Source: Pirellulaceae bacterium
GTDB lineage: Bacteria > Planctomycetota > Planctomycetia > Pirellulales > Pirellulaceae
DNA: 64,000 bases
Reading direction: 5' to 3'
Assembly: GCA_026004775.1 (NCBI GenBank)
Contig: BPJU01000015.1
Location: forward strand, 91,199 to 155,198
A program made the translations under genes and the position numbers. Shown piece by piece: positions 55,589 to 64,000 of the stretch. The notes below the pieces were generated by a model. That model did not search any database, was not told where the DNA came from, and was given only the letters and a program-made list of their open reading frames with translations. The stretch's first letter is position 1; every line of letters begins with the position of its first letter.

Positions 55589-57286
55589 ATGAATTCTTTG
55601 CGATTGCTCGGTTGGCTCTGTGCAAGAATAGCGCTGCTAATTGGGGTGCTGCTGGTGACCTGGCCGGCATCGAGGCCGGCTGTCGCTGAAGAAAAACTCG
55701 ATCCCCTGGCACGCCTCCAATATGACGCAGTGCGTGAGGGTAAAGCCTCGTGGGGCTACTGGGGAACCGACCCTGCTCGTTATAGTAACTGGACAAGCCA
55801 CAGCAACCGATTGATTCCCGTTTACACGTTCGGCATTACGCTCCAGGCGGTGAAAGGTGAGCAGAGTCCGTATCGCAAGGCAAACGAACTGGAGCGTCTT
55901 TATGGCAAAGTTCCCGAAGAGACGCTCAACCCACAGGCCGACTATTTCGACCAGACGGATATCTATCGGCTGCAATGGGAGGCGGCTCTTTCCGGCAAGC
56001 GTTACATCGTGCTCGTGGTTTTTGACGGCATGGATTGGCAAACCACTTGGGCGGCAGCGCTCTACGTGGCCGGCCAGGTGGCTTATCGAGAGGGGCGTGG
56101 CACGGGACTTTTGTTCCAGGACTATGCTGCGGTGCCAACCGATTTTGGTTTCATGGTCACCAGCCCGCACAATGATGGAACGCGTGCCGACGTCGATCAC
56201 CAGCGCATACTTAACCCCGGTGGATCAACACCTGGCGGTTACGATGCCCGTCGTGGGGGAGCCTTGCCGTGGAGCGTACCGGCCGAGCCTGAGTACTTGC
56301 TGGGCCGGAGCCGTACGCTGGTGCATGCCGTGACCGATTCGGCTTCGTCGGCTACCTCGATGACAGCGGGCATCAAGACGTACAACGATGCAATAAACGT
56401 CGATTGGCAGGGACGTCCGGTACCGACGATCGCCCATCGACTCCAGCAGCGCGGATTTGCCATTGGAGTGGTAACTTCGGTGACGATCAGCCATGCCACG
56501 CCCGCCTGTGCCTACGCCCACAACGTGCACCGGGACGATTATCAGGACATTGCTCGCGATCTTGTGGGTTTGCCGTCGGTGTCGCATCCGGACCAGCCGC
56601 TTGCGGGAGTGGACGTGCTGTTGGGAGCCGGCTGGGGGCTGGTGAAGAATTCTGACCCGGGACAGGGTACCAATTATCAGCCGGGAAATCCGATTATCGC
56701 GGACAGTGACTTGGCGGCAGTCGACGTGCGTCACGGTGGGCGATATCGAGTTGTGCAGCGCACGGCGGGACGCCGGGGGCGGGAGGTATTGGACGAAGCG
56801 ATAAAAGGTGCGGTGGCTGGCAACGAGCGGCTGTTGGGGCTGTTCGGGACTCGCTACGGTCATCTTCCGTTCCAGACGGGCGACGGCCGGTTCGATCCCA
56901 CGATCAGCGTGTCGCTCAAGAACGCCCGCATCGAAACGGCTGCGGCTGAACAGTACACGACGGCCGATGTCGAAGAGAATCCGTCGCTTGCTGATTTGAC
57001 ACGTGCCGCCCTGGAAGTACTCGCAGCCCGGAGCGACCGCTTCTGGTTGATGGTCGAAGCAGGCGATGTGGATTGGGCCAACCATGCCAATAATGTGGAC
57101 AACGCCGTAGGTGCAGTGTTGAGCGGAGAGGCTGCGTTCGGAGAAATCGTGCAGTGGGTGGAACGCCACCAGGCATGGGATGAAGCGGCTGTGATCGTCA
57201 CGGCCGACCACGGCCACCACCTGGTAATTACGCAGCCGGAAGTGCTGGCGGAAGCCGGGCGGCTGGCTCGCAGCCAAAACCCGTAA
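55589..57286 (+). CDS. secreted alkaline phosphatase
   Basis: 565-residue phosphomonoesterase with a signal peptide (LLGWLCARIALLIGVLLVTWPASRPAVA). Core motifs: VVFDGMDWQTTWAA (metal Asp), the nucleophile Ser251 in HAVTDSASSATSMTAGIKT, GVVTSVTISHATPACAYAH and FWLMVEAGDVDWANHANN and VTADHGHH (zinc ligands). Longer than E. coli PhoA but normal for this PhoA/PhoD-like group in planctomycetes. AAGGTGCG with GGGAGG sits before ATG 55589. No Pho box was sought by computation. Confidence 0.93.
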   Translation: MNSLRLLGWLCARIALLIGVLLVTWPASRPAVAEEKLDPLARLQYDAVREGKASWGYWGTDPARYSNWTSHSNRLIPVYTFGITLQAVKGEQSPYRKANELERLYGKVPEETLNPQADYFDQTDIYRLQWEAALSGKRYIVLVVFDGMDWQTTWAAALYVAGQVAYREGRGTGLLFQDYAAVPTDFGFMVTSPHNDGTRADVDHQRILNPGGSTPGGYDARRGGALPWSVPAEPEYLLGRSRTLVHAVTDSASSATSMTAGIKTYNDAINVDWQGRPVPTIAHRLQQRGFAIGVVTSVTISHATPACAYAHNVHRDDYQDIARDLVGLPSVSHPDQPLAGVDVLLGAGWGLVKNSDPGQGTNYQPGNPIIADSDLAAVDVRHGGRYRVVQRTAGRRGREVLDEAIKGAVAGNERLLGLFGTRYGHLPFQTGDGRFDPTISVSLKNARIETAAAEQYTTADVEENPSLADLTRAALEVLAARSDRFWLMVEAGDVDWANHANNVDNAVGAVLSGEAAFGEIVQWVERHQAWDEAAVIVTADHGHHLVITQPEVLAEAGRLARSQNP

Positions 57287-57468
57287 AGGCGATGCACCAC
57301 CCGGCGCGTAGGCTCTCCGCAAACTCGCCGAAGACTGCGCATGGGGAGAGAGGCTTTGTGCGTTGGTTGTGAGCAAGCCGTGTGTCGGTGGTGGAGGAGA
57401 ATCCAGTGATGCAACGTAGCGGCGTTCGGTGATGGTCAGCAAAGGGAGTGGTAGTTACGGTTACCGAT

Positions 57469-58245
57469 TCACCACAGCGTATAACCGCCGTCGATCACCA
57501 GAGCCGCACCGGTCATGTAGCGTGACGCGTCGCTGGCCAGATACACGGCCAGGGGCCCGAGGTCTTCGGGCTGCCCGAGTTCACCCATCGGTATCTGTTG
57601 GCGAAAGGTTTCGATGACTTCCGGATGTTCGCGAGCCCAGCGTTCGTTGGCTTCGGTCCAGAAACCGCCGGGACAAATCGCGTTCACGGTGACTCCGAAC
57701 GGGGCCCAATCGGCGGCTACGGCCCGCGTAAACTGCACCAATGCTGCCTTGGCTGTTTCGTAGTGCCGGCCGTGGATCTTGCGCCCCACCACGAAGCTGT
57801 TGATCGATGCGATGTTGATAATGCGTCCCCAGCGGCGCTCCAGCATCGGCGGGCCGAGAATTTGGGTACACAGTACGGCGCTGGTGAGATTCAAATCGAT
57901 CAGTTGTTTCCAGGTTTCCAGAGGCATTTTTTCCAGAGGAATACTGACGCGCCTTCCACCGGCGTTATTGACCAGGATGTCGATCGGACCGCTTTCCAGT
58001 GCTTGCTGGCATACCCGCCGGCATTCATCCGGCAGGCTTACGTCGGCGACCAAGGAGAGTGCTTGTTTTCCTCGGGCGGCGATTTCCGCCGCGGTATTGG
58101 CGAGACTTTCTGGGGTACGGCCCACGAGAACCAGGTCGGCCCCGGCTTCGGCCAAAGCCAGAGCGATGGCGCGCCCCAGACCTCGACTCCCGCCTGTCAC
58201 CAAAGCACGCTTGCCATCCAGACGCAACCGATCAAGAACGTTCAT
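57469..58245 (-). CDS. SDR-family oxidoreductase (gluconate 5-dehydrogenase-like)
   Basis: 258-residue classical SDR. Cofactor motif VTGGSRGLGRAIALAL, structural NNAGGRRVSIPLEK, catalytic Ser in IINIASINSFVVG, Tyr/Lys in HYETAKAALVQFTRA, and VNAICPGGFWTEAN near the end, with C-terminal ALVIDGGYTLW. Similar to gluconate 5-dehydrogenase/3-oxoacyl reductase-like SDRs. The small membrane protein gene overlaps its start by 14 bases. Substrate uncertain. Confidence 0.93.
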   Translation of the reverse strand: MNVLDRLRLDGKRALVTGGSRGLGRAIALALAEAGADLVLVGRTPESLANTAAEIAARGKQALSLVADVSLPDECRRVCQQALESGPIDILVNNAGGRRVSIPLEKMPLETWKQLIDLNLTSAVLCTQILGPPMLERRWGRIINIASINSFVVGRKIHGRHYETAKAALVQFTRAVAADWAPFGVTVNAICPGGFWTEANERWAREHPEVIETFRQQIPMGELGQPEDLGPLAVYLASDASRYMTGAALVIDGGYTLW

Positions 58246-58534
58246 CGCTCTGTTCCCGCCCGAAAAAGTGGTTCACCAACCATTCGCCGGCCAAGTCCCA
58301 CAACCACCACTGCAGGAAGAGCAGAACGGCAGGGGCCACCAGCAACACCGCCTGCTTGACTTGGATGCGGCTTTCGGGAAACCATCGCCCGGCGAAAGCC
58401 TCGTAGACTGCCTTACAGATAGTTACATTGACAGCGAAGAGCAGAAGGCTGGCGATACAGGTAGCCAGCCACCCGGCACATCCTTCGGCTTGTCGTCGGA
58501 AAGTTTTCCAGCGTTGCCGGCGTCGAGCGGCCAC
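58232..58534 (-). CDS. small membrane protein overlapping the SDR start
   Basis: 100 residues from a GTG start, two helices (GWLATCIASLLLFAVNVTICKAVYEAF and QAVLLVAPAVLLFLQWWLWDLAG) with a basic N-terminus (AARRRQRWKTFRRQ). A 2TM-domain-like fold. The 14-base overlap with the SDR start implies translational coupling. I recognise no function. Confidence 0.7.
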   Translation of the reverse strand: MAARRRQRWKTFRRQAEGCAGWLATCIASLLLFAVNVTICKAVYEAFAGRWFPESRIQVKQAVLLVAPAVLLFLQWWLWDLAGEWLVNHFFGREQSDERS

Positions 58535-58858
58535 TTGTGTCTGCCCTTTCCCGTCGGATCGCTGCCAGGGTCGTTAGTGGAACGGCCCCATTTTGACAAA
58601 CTGCGCAAGGCTTGCCCGGCGTAAGCCCTCAATTGGATAGTGAGCCATTTTATCTATTTCCTGAAATGGCGCTGTCCCATTGGCCCGGCTTGTTGCCTGG
58701 ACCGGCTTGTGCCGGAGCTTGCGCGGCGCTGCCGTTTATTCGGTGGTGCGACGATGGTCGCGCAGGTTCACGCGTCGAGCGCCCCTGTTTTCGAGGCATG
58801 GCATTTCCGTTTCTCTTGTGTTGCATCCCTCATCGCATGGTTCACATGTCGCGCGGCA
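58535..58858. other. intergenic region without recognised gene
   Basis: About 320 bases between the small membrane protein start and the GntP gene stop, both on the minus strand. Contained frames are Cys/Arg-rich shadows. Nothing further is seen. Confidence 0.5.
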
Positions 58859-60874
58859 CTATTTTAGAGGCATGATGCTCGCCAGCACAAACGTGCAGCC
58901 GGCACTTGTCAGGGCCAGAACGATCAGCAGGAGGGTCCATGATTTGAGCGATTCGGTTTCGGTCAAACCACCCATTTTGGCGTAGACCCAGAATCCGCTG
59001 TCATTCATCCAGGAGCCGACAAGTGATCCGGCGCCGATAGCGGTTGCCAGGTAGACCTGGTGGAACGGCAGACTATCCGGCGCCACGATGGCGCTCATCA
59101 TGCTCGATCCGACGATCATCGCTACGGTGCTCGATCCCTGGGCGATCTTCAGAACAGCGGCCAAGGTGAAGCCGACGGCCAGATAAATGAATCCGCTGGC
59201 CGAGCCGCGGAGCACATCTCCGAAGACCGTTTCGATGGCGTGGCCGACGCCGGCTTCTTTGAGCATCTGTCCGAAGGCTCCGCCGGCTGCGGTGATCAAG
59301 ATGATGATTCCTGCGCTCATCAAAGCGCTTTCGACGGCTTGACCGAGTGCTACGAAAGTCAGCTTGCGTTTCCAGCACAGGGTCGCCATGGCGATGGCTG
59401 CCGACACGAGCAGAGCCAGGTTGGCGTTACCTACCAGTGACGTGACTTCACTTGCTCGCCGCCATCCGGTGCGCCACTGGTGTCGCTCCAATACGGGGCG
59501 GCCGTCGGCTTGAACCACGTCTTCCAGCAGCAGCCTATGAAAATGTTCCAGTTCGGCCCGCCGCATCCGCGTGCGGTCTTGGCCTGCCAGTTTGCGAGTT
59601 TCCTCAGACAGTACGGTACCCGCTACAGCGCCCTCATCGTACAGAGGCCGATAGACAAGCAGTCGGTTGAGCCCTTCGATCAATCGACTTTGCAACTCCG
59701 GCGACGATTCCAGTTGGTTCCAATCGACGGCGCCGGGCATTACTTGTTGCAATGCCGAGCGGACGTGCTGGGCTGGGCGGCGGTTGTCGTTGAGGAATCG
59801 AGCCATGTCGTTCCAGGAGCGGACATCTTCAGGTTGGAAGCGTGCGGCGGGAATTTGGTCGGCGATGGTGGTGCAGATGGTATTCAGTGAGATCATCACG
59901 ACCGGGAGCACGACCGGAAGCAGGGAAATCCACAGGGGTGGTAATTCGTGGTCCGGTAATGGTTCCGGGTCCGGCAGCGCCCCGATGGTTCGCATCGGTA
60001 TCGGCATCAACCGGTCGACCAGGGCGGCGAAGAGCAGGCCGGCCACGGCGGCCGGGAAAGCGATCAGGGCTCCTACGAGGATCATCATTCCCAGATCGAT
60101 GTTGAGTGTTGAGGCCATCAACAGAGGTCCCGGGGTGGGCGGGACGAGCGTATGGGTGATGGCTCCACCAGCCACGATCGCCATCAAGTATTTTAGGTAG
60201 TGTGTGTGCGTCCGCCGGTGCAGCGAACGAGCTAACGGTACGAGAAGATAAAAAACCGTATCGAAAAACACCGGGATGGCCAGCACGTAACCGCTGGCCA
60301 TCAGAGCCCAGGGGGCTCGGCGTTCTCCGGTCAGTCGCACGAAGGCCCGCACCACACGATCGGCGGCTCCGCTGTCGAGCATGCATTTGCCGATCACGGC
60401 GGCTGCGGCGATCACAATGCCGATGCCGCCGCAGAAGCCACCGAACGAACGAGCCACGCGCTCTACTTTGTCCGCCAACTCCCCGGGCGCACACAGCGAA
60501 ACAACGATCGCCGCCCCGATCATGGCCAAGAAGGCGTTGATTTTGCCGACAATGATGGCTCCCAAAACCAGAACCACGCCGATAATCAAGATGACGATCG
60601 GTACGATCACTTCGCGCTGAGTCCACACCGAATTGCTTGACGCCGTGGGGAGGTCATCGCGGGTCTGAGTCGATACTTCCTTGCCGTTGGGAGCAGGCGG
60701 CGGGGACTCGGTTCCGGCGGGCTCGCGAGGTGCGTTCCGGTCGGCGCCGGCGCTTTGAGCCCGCAACATTGTGGCGTGCCGGGGGCCGAACAGCGCCACG
60801 CAACTGGCGAGGGTCAAAAACAAGAACATCGTGCGCATCGACCGGCGACGGCAGGCAGCGGCTGGCTCGATCAT
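58859..60874 (-). CDS. GntP-family permease with large central insertion
   Basis: Gluconate/H+ symporter family, here 671 residues against about 450 in the family. ATG at 60874 has GGAGAT upstream. An extra N-terminal hydrophobic leader (TMFLFLTLASCVALFG) and a 60-residue linker precede the first transport helices (EVIVPIVILIIGVVLVLGAIIVGKINAFLAM). GntP motifs: GFCGGIGIVIAAAAVIGKCMLDSGAADRV, GGAITHTLVPPTPGPL, AQGSSTVAMIVGSSMMSAIV and GAGSLVGSWMNDSGFWV. Between the two helix halves lies a ~150-residue soluble insertion (ARFQPEDVRSWNDMARFLNDNRRP onward to RRASEVTSLVGN). Transport of gluconate or a related acid is likely. Confidence 0.9.
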   Translation of the reverse strand: MIEPAAACRRRSMRTMFLFLTLASCVALFGPRHATMLRAQSAGADRNAPREPAGTESPPPAPNGKEVSTQTRDDLPTASSNSVWTQREVIVPIVILIIGVVLVLGAIIVGKINAFLAMIGAAIVVSLCAPGELADKVERVARSFGGFCGGIGIVIAAAAVIGKCMLDSGAADRVVRAFVRLTGERRAPWALMASGYVLAIPVFFDTVFYLLVPLARSLHRRTHTHYLKYLMAIVAGGAITHTLVPPTPGPLLMASTLNIDLGMMILVGALIAFPAAVAGLLFAALVDRLMPIPMRTIGALPDPEPLPDHELPPLWISLLPVVLPVVMISLNTICTTIADQIPAARFQPEDVRSWNDMARFLNDNRRPAQHVRSALQQVMPGAVDWNQLESSPELQSRLIEGLNRLLVYRPLYDEGAVAGTVLSEETRKLAGQDRTRMRRAELEHFHRLLLEDVVQADGRPVLERHQWRTGWRRASEVTSLVGNANLALLVSAAIAMATLCWKRKLTFVALGQAVESALMSAGIIILITAAGGAFGQMLKEAGVGHAIETVFGDVLRGSASGFIYLAVGFTLAAVLKIAQGSSTVAMIVGSSMMSAIVAPDSLPFHQVYLATAIGAGSLVGSWMNDSGFWVYAKMGGLTETESLKSWTLLLIVLALTSAGCTFVLASIMPLK

Positions 60875-60926
60875 GCAGCATCTCCGATTCGCAGACCCCG
60901 AACGGCAGCACCAAACAACGCTGCAA

Positions 60927-62624
60927 TTATGATCCGGGCAGAGTAAATTGCAAACGCAGGCCGTTCCGGCGCAAGCGACGAGTAACCCACGGCACGAGCT
61001 TCTCGCGGAAAATTTTGGCGTTGTGGCGGATATCAACCGGTAGGGATTTCTTGAGAAGTATGTGTTGGATCGAGCAGGTCAACGGATGAGCGGCGGCCAG
61101 GCGCTGGAGTTCTTGTTCCAGTGACCGGCGGGTACGCCGTGATTTCGGCCAGTGCTCGGGCCAAGGCTGAACGACCATCACGGGCAGTTGCTCGGGAGGG
61201 CGGCCGACTCCCACCAGGGCTGCTCGGTAAACGGCCGGATGCTTCAGAAACACCGATTCGCACGGTTCCGTGAAGAGCGTTCCGCAGGGCGTTTGCACTC
61301 GGTGGGCTTTGCGCCCGCAATACCAGATGCGTCCTTCCGAATCCAGGTAGCCCACGTCACCCATGCGGTGCCAAGTTCGCTGGCCGTCTTGGATCTTATG
61401 GAGGAGATTTGCCTGAGGATCGGCGGCATATTGTTCGGTAACGACGGGGCCGGAAACGACCAACTCGCCTACTTCGCCAGGTGCGACCGGTTGCACATCG
61501 CTCCGGTGCGGTAGCGGGCCGTCGTCAATACGGATGACAGCGATTTCGATTCCCGGCAGCGGTTTGCCGACGCAGTATCCGCCGTTTGGAGGGAGGCAAG
61601 AGGAGCGTAAATCGAGCAATTGACGGGCTTCGATCGACGCAATAGGCAGAGCTTCTGTAGCGCCGTAGGGCGTATGGATTTGCGTTTCGGGGTCGGTGAC
61701 GGCTCGCAGCCGCTCGAGCAATTTCACGGGCACCGCCGCACCGGCTGAAAACAGGCGTTGCACCCCGGACAATTTGCGGCCTGTGTGTTCGCAATACCGA
61801 ACGACTTGAGTCCACAGGGCGGGCGAGCCGAATGCGTGGGTAACTTTCCAGTCTTGGCAGGCCGCCAGAATATGCTCGGGACGCACTCGTGCCGGGCGAG
61901 TGAAGTTCATTCGCGGAAAAACGGTGGTAACGCCCAAAGCACCGTTAAAGAGTCCAAAGAGCGGGAACGTGGCGAGATCCACCTGGCCGGGCTGTATGTC
62001 GTAAGCTTCGCGGAGCAGACGGATCTGGGCCGCAAAGTGCTGGTGGAAGTAGAGGACCGCTTTCGGGGGACCCGTACTGCCGCTGGTGAAGATAAGGGCA
62101 GCCGGTGTATCGGGTGACACAGGGCGAAAACCGTCGGTGGGCGAGTGGGAGGTCAATTCTGACAATGACCATCCACGGATCCAGCCTCGGCCTACGCTGA
62201 TGCGGTAGCGAAAGCGGACACGGTGTGGAGAAAAGACGAAGGCCCAATGGGCAAGCGGGATACCGGCCAGTCCATCGGGTTGGAGTTTAGCCAGACACCG
62301 CACGATGCGCTTCCAGCCCAAGCCGGGATCGACCAGTACCGGCACGTAGCCTCCTCCGAGCAGGGCGAATACGAGCGTGACAAAATCCCAGCCCGGCCGA
62401 ACCATCAGCACTAGTCGGGCGCCGGGTGGTACGCGGCGGGCGGCCAGAGCGGCGGCGACGGCTGTGGCTTGCCTGGCTAGCTCTTGGAAGGAGCCGGATT
62501 GGTAAATCCAGCGGCCGGATTTTTGCCGCACCTGACTAACCACGGCGGGCCGATCGGGGCAATGGCGAGCCGATTCGATGAGGAGTTGAGCGACATTGTG
62601 GTTGGTGGTGAGGGCTGTATCCAT
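60927..62624 (-). CDS. AMP-binding ligase, OleC-like (olefin beta-lactone synthetase type)
   Basis: 565-residue acyl-adenylate enzyme. P-loop AALIFTSGSTGPPKAVLY, YGATE motif in IHTPYGATEALPIA, the Asp of the A8 region in TWHRMGDVGYLDSEGRIWYCGRKAHRVQT and C-terminal SLPVDIRHNAKIFREKL. This end (VDIRHNAKIxREKL) resembles OleC, which forms a beta-lactone from a beta-hydroxy acid in long-chain olefin synthesis. No oleA, oleB or oleD is beside it, so assignment as OleC rather than another acyl-CoA ligase is tentative. GntP follows after 52 bases. Confidence 0.82.
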   Translation of the reverse strand: MDTALTTNHNVAQLLIESARHCPDRPAVVSQVRQKSGRWIYQSGSFQELARQATAVAAALAARRVPPGARLVLMVRPGWDFVTLVFALLGGGYVPVLVDPGLGWKRIVRCLAKLQPDGLAGIPLAHWAFVFSPHRVRFRYRISVGRGWIRGWSLSELTSHSPTDGFRPVSPDTPAALIFTSGSTGPPKAVLYFHQHFAAQIRLLREAYDIQPGQVDLATFPLFGLFNGALGVTTVFPRMNFTRPARVRPEHILAACQDWKVTHAFGSPALWTQVVRYCEHTGRKLSGVQRLFSAGAAVPVKLLERLRAVTDPETQIHTPYGATEALPIASIEARQLLDLRSSCLPPNGGYCVGKPLPGIEIAVIRIDDGPLPHRSDVQPVAPGEVGELVVSGPVVTEQYAADPQANLLHKIQDGQRTWHRMGDVGYLDSEGRIWYCGRKAHRVQTPCGTLFTEPCESVFLKHPAVYRAALVGVGRPPEQLPVMVVQPWPEHWPKSRRTRRSLEQELQRLAAAHPLTCSIQHILLKKSLPVDIRHNAKIFREKLVPWVTRRLRRNGLRLQFTLPGS

Positions 62625-62722
62625 AGTAGGGAGATTACGGCACGAATGGCTGTGATGCCAGGTCAGGTTATTCGATGGTGGATATTTGTGGAGCAGCGAG
62701 TATTGTACTGTACTTTGCGAGC

Positions 62723-62945
62723 GGTGGCACGGGCATGTGGCACGGGCGTCTCGCCCGTGAGGAGAAGACTTTCCATCCCGCTCCGGCCTGAGCCGCGCAG
62801 CCCGCGTTCCACAACGGCTTTCAGCAGCGTTTGGGGTGACGCACAGAGCGTGGCACGGGCGTCTCGCCCGTGAGGGGAAGACTTTCCATCCCGCGGCGGC
62901 CTGAGCTGCGCAGCTTGCGTTGTAGAGGTGCGGTTTATCCGATAA
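62723..62945 (+). repeat. tandem palindromic GGCACGGGCG-type repeats (two copies)
   Basis: GGCACGGGCGTCTCGCCCGTGAGG occurs at about 62738-62761 and again at about 62852-62875, each followed by GAAGACTTTCCATCCCG, CCTGAGC, CGCAGC and CGTT. The unit is about 112 bases. The reverse complement matches 48975-49127. REP/BIME-like. Continues a gene-poor stretch next to the CRISPR. Confidence 0.85.
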
Positions 62946-63540
62946 CGCTCCTTGCGCGGTTGAGCGACCGTCGAAAATCGACGGTGAGTCGACCCAGAGC
63001 TACTGGCCTACCGGGAAAGAATGTTTTTTGTTTCGATCACAAACACGGTAACGATCGACAAAAATTAGTAGTGCTGCTGTACGGTCGGATCGCCAACTGC
63101 TTCGAGTGTACGTGTGCCCGGACGCGTTATGATCCGGCATTACTGAGCGCGCGCCAGATTGCCCCGAAGACGCTCGATCCAACCTGTTGGATGATAGTTT
63201 GTGGCCTGTCACCAGTTATACCTAAACTGGTGCAGAAGAAAAGTTTTTGTAGTTTTGGTCGGATGCTTGTCGATTTTTCACAGAAAACAGGGGCGCTTTT
63301 CAAGTTAGCGTGCGCTTGGAATTGCAATTTTCGTTTTAGCCATACACGCGGCCTCGTAGCCGGCTCAACGATAGTCCCGTTGATGGTCTTGGACAATTGC
63401 TCGGCCTTTTTCGTGCTTTAGCCGAAACGGTATGCCCATCTAGGGTGGCTGTGGCGAGTACTAAGGTGTCTGTGTTAGTTTATGGCAGTGTAGGTTTTTT
63501 CTTAGTGAAAATATCGAAATGGAAAAGTGTTTCTGACTAA
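62946..63540. other. gene-poor AT-richer stretch
   Basis: About 600 bases with no recognisable gene. A perfect 8-bp stem with a 3-nt loop (ACCGTCGA, AAA, TCGACGGT) lies at 62967-62985. A frame of 183 residues on the plus strand crosses the repeat and this stretch but has no coding character. Confidence 0.5.
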
Positions 63541-63548
63541 CTGAACTG

Positions 63549-63759
63549 GTAACCGTTGACGGTTGGCAAATAGAAAAGAATATTGGTTTAGGGGGTAGCG
63601 GAAGTCGCAAGGCGGAACGCGCCAGCGTTCCGCCGTAAGACTTCCGCATTGAAAAAATCCTCGCGAAGCGTCTACTTTCCGTATGCGGAACACGCAAGTG
63701 TTCCGCACTTTCAATGGTGAGGCACCGAACGACCCTCGATTCCAACCGTGAACGGTTAC
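63549..63759 (-). mobile_element. MITE copy B2 (211 bp, inverted, 8-bp target duplication)
   Basis: Ends GTAACCGTTGACGGTT and AACCGTGAACGGTTAC; perfect direct repeat CTGAACTG at 63541-63548 and 63760-63767. Closely matches copy B1 in opposite orientation, including the region between the terminal repeat and the TGCGGAACAC palindrome. No coding frame. Confidence 0.93.
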
Positions 63760-63882
63760 CTGAACTGAAACGGTTAAAAAAGGGCATCGAACTGCGACCG
63801 GTCACAGCTGCTCTCTGACGGGGGTAACTTTTCTAATCTGGCGCTGTCGGTTTTTTGTTCAACAGCTGCGGCGCCCGCTATA

Positions 63883-64000
63883 GTGTCCATCCTTTCCTGA
63901 TCGAGGCGACGCTTTTAACGAATTACAGTGGTAGAGAACGCGGTAGTGGCAAAAACGTTTCAATCCTCTCCCAATCGAGGCGACTCTTCTAAGTAGTCGA
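63883..64000 (-). CRISPR. trailer end of a CRISPR array (continues beyond the window)
   Basis: A good 36-nt repeat at 63957-63992 starts GTTTCAATCC; read on the minus strand it ends in ATTGAAAC, the usual 3' end that gives the crRNA 5' handle. A second, degenerate repeat at 63883-63918 matches 29 of 36 positions. The spacer between is 38 nt (63919-63956). The degenerate last repeat on the left and the minus-strand handle both fit a trailer, with leader and further units to the right. The following spacer starts at 63993. No cas gene is in the window, so the type cannot be stated. Confidence 0.8.

Noticed and set aside
56225..57442. 405-residue minus-strand frame antisense to alkaline phosphatase
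   Set aside because: Shadow of a gene with a complete phosphatase active site.
62870..63421. 183-residue plus-strand frame near the CRISPR
   Set aside because: Begins inside a palindromic repeat, has erratic composition and no recognisable fold; possible cas-gene relation not supported.

Overview
The window reads as chromosomal DNA of a planctomycete, most likely of the Pirellulales type. The signs are a DUF1559 pilin-like protein, a PVC-type membrane-bound dehydrogenase/cytochrome, a secreted formylglycine-type sulfatase, a secreted Gfo/Idh/MocA oxidoreductase, a ThuA protein, a GYF/TM2 protein and loosely packed genes in GC-rich DNA. The genus is not determined here; a thermophilic relative is possible but is only a guess.

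Layout. 1-2589: the C-terminal-truncated end of an efflux adaptor gene, a small unknown protein and mobB. 2862-14480 (minus strand): mostly exported degradative or redox proteins (sulfatase, methyltransferase, Gfo/Idh oxidoreductase, NHL-repeat protein, M13 peptidase, five-heme PA14 cytochrome, LapA-like membrane protein, amidase). 15068-22137 (minus): a catabolic-looking run of TIM-barrel isomerase, SDR, SIS protein, MetE-like protein and PVC cytochrome. 22325-25147 (plus): a signalling block with a response regulator fused to an RsbW-like kinase, a STAS protein and a diguanylate cyclase. 25286-28932 (minus): CehA-like metallohydrolase, tRNA-Leu(CAA), His-rich lipoprotein and DUF1559 protein. 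29521-35395: GYF/TM2 protein, MFS transporter, ComF, HemC and a coiled-coil membrane protein. 35797-42707: a complete tripartite MacAB/TolC-like export operon whose adaptor ends in two EF-hands. 43097-48974: M32 carboxypeptidase, CysS, small membrane protein, cupin and LigA. 49154-57286: YceI, a NatA/NatB-type exporter with a fused CPBP protease, ATP-grasp protein, ThuA and alkaline phosphatase. 57469-62624 (minus): SDR, small membrane protein, GntP permease and an OleC-like ligase.

The most striking non-genic structure is a family of four ~211-225 bp non-coding elements (2590, 14626, 29062, 63549) with ~16 bp terminal inverted repeats beginning GTAACCGTTCACGG. Three have perfect 8-bp target duplications, so they are recently mobile MITEs; the GTAA ends and 8-bp duplications fit IS66-type mobilisation. 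They fall into two subfamilies, each present once per orientation. No transposase lies in the window. A second, palindromic repeat family occurs at 48975 and 62723. The right edge (63883-64000) holds what looks like the trailer end of a CRISPR array running out of the window: one degenerate and one good 36-nt repeat around a 38-nt spacer.

Limits: all calls come from reading motifs, without database searches. Many start codons are inferred from ribosome binding sites and signal peptides, as noted per gene.
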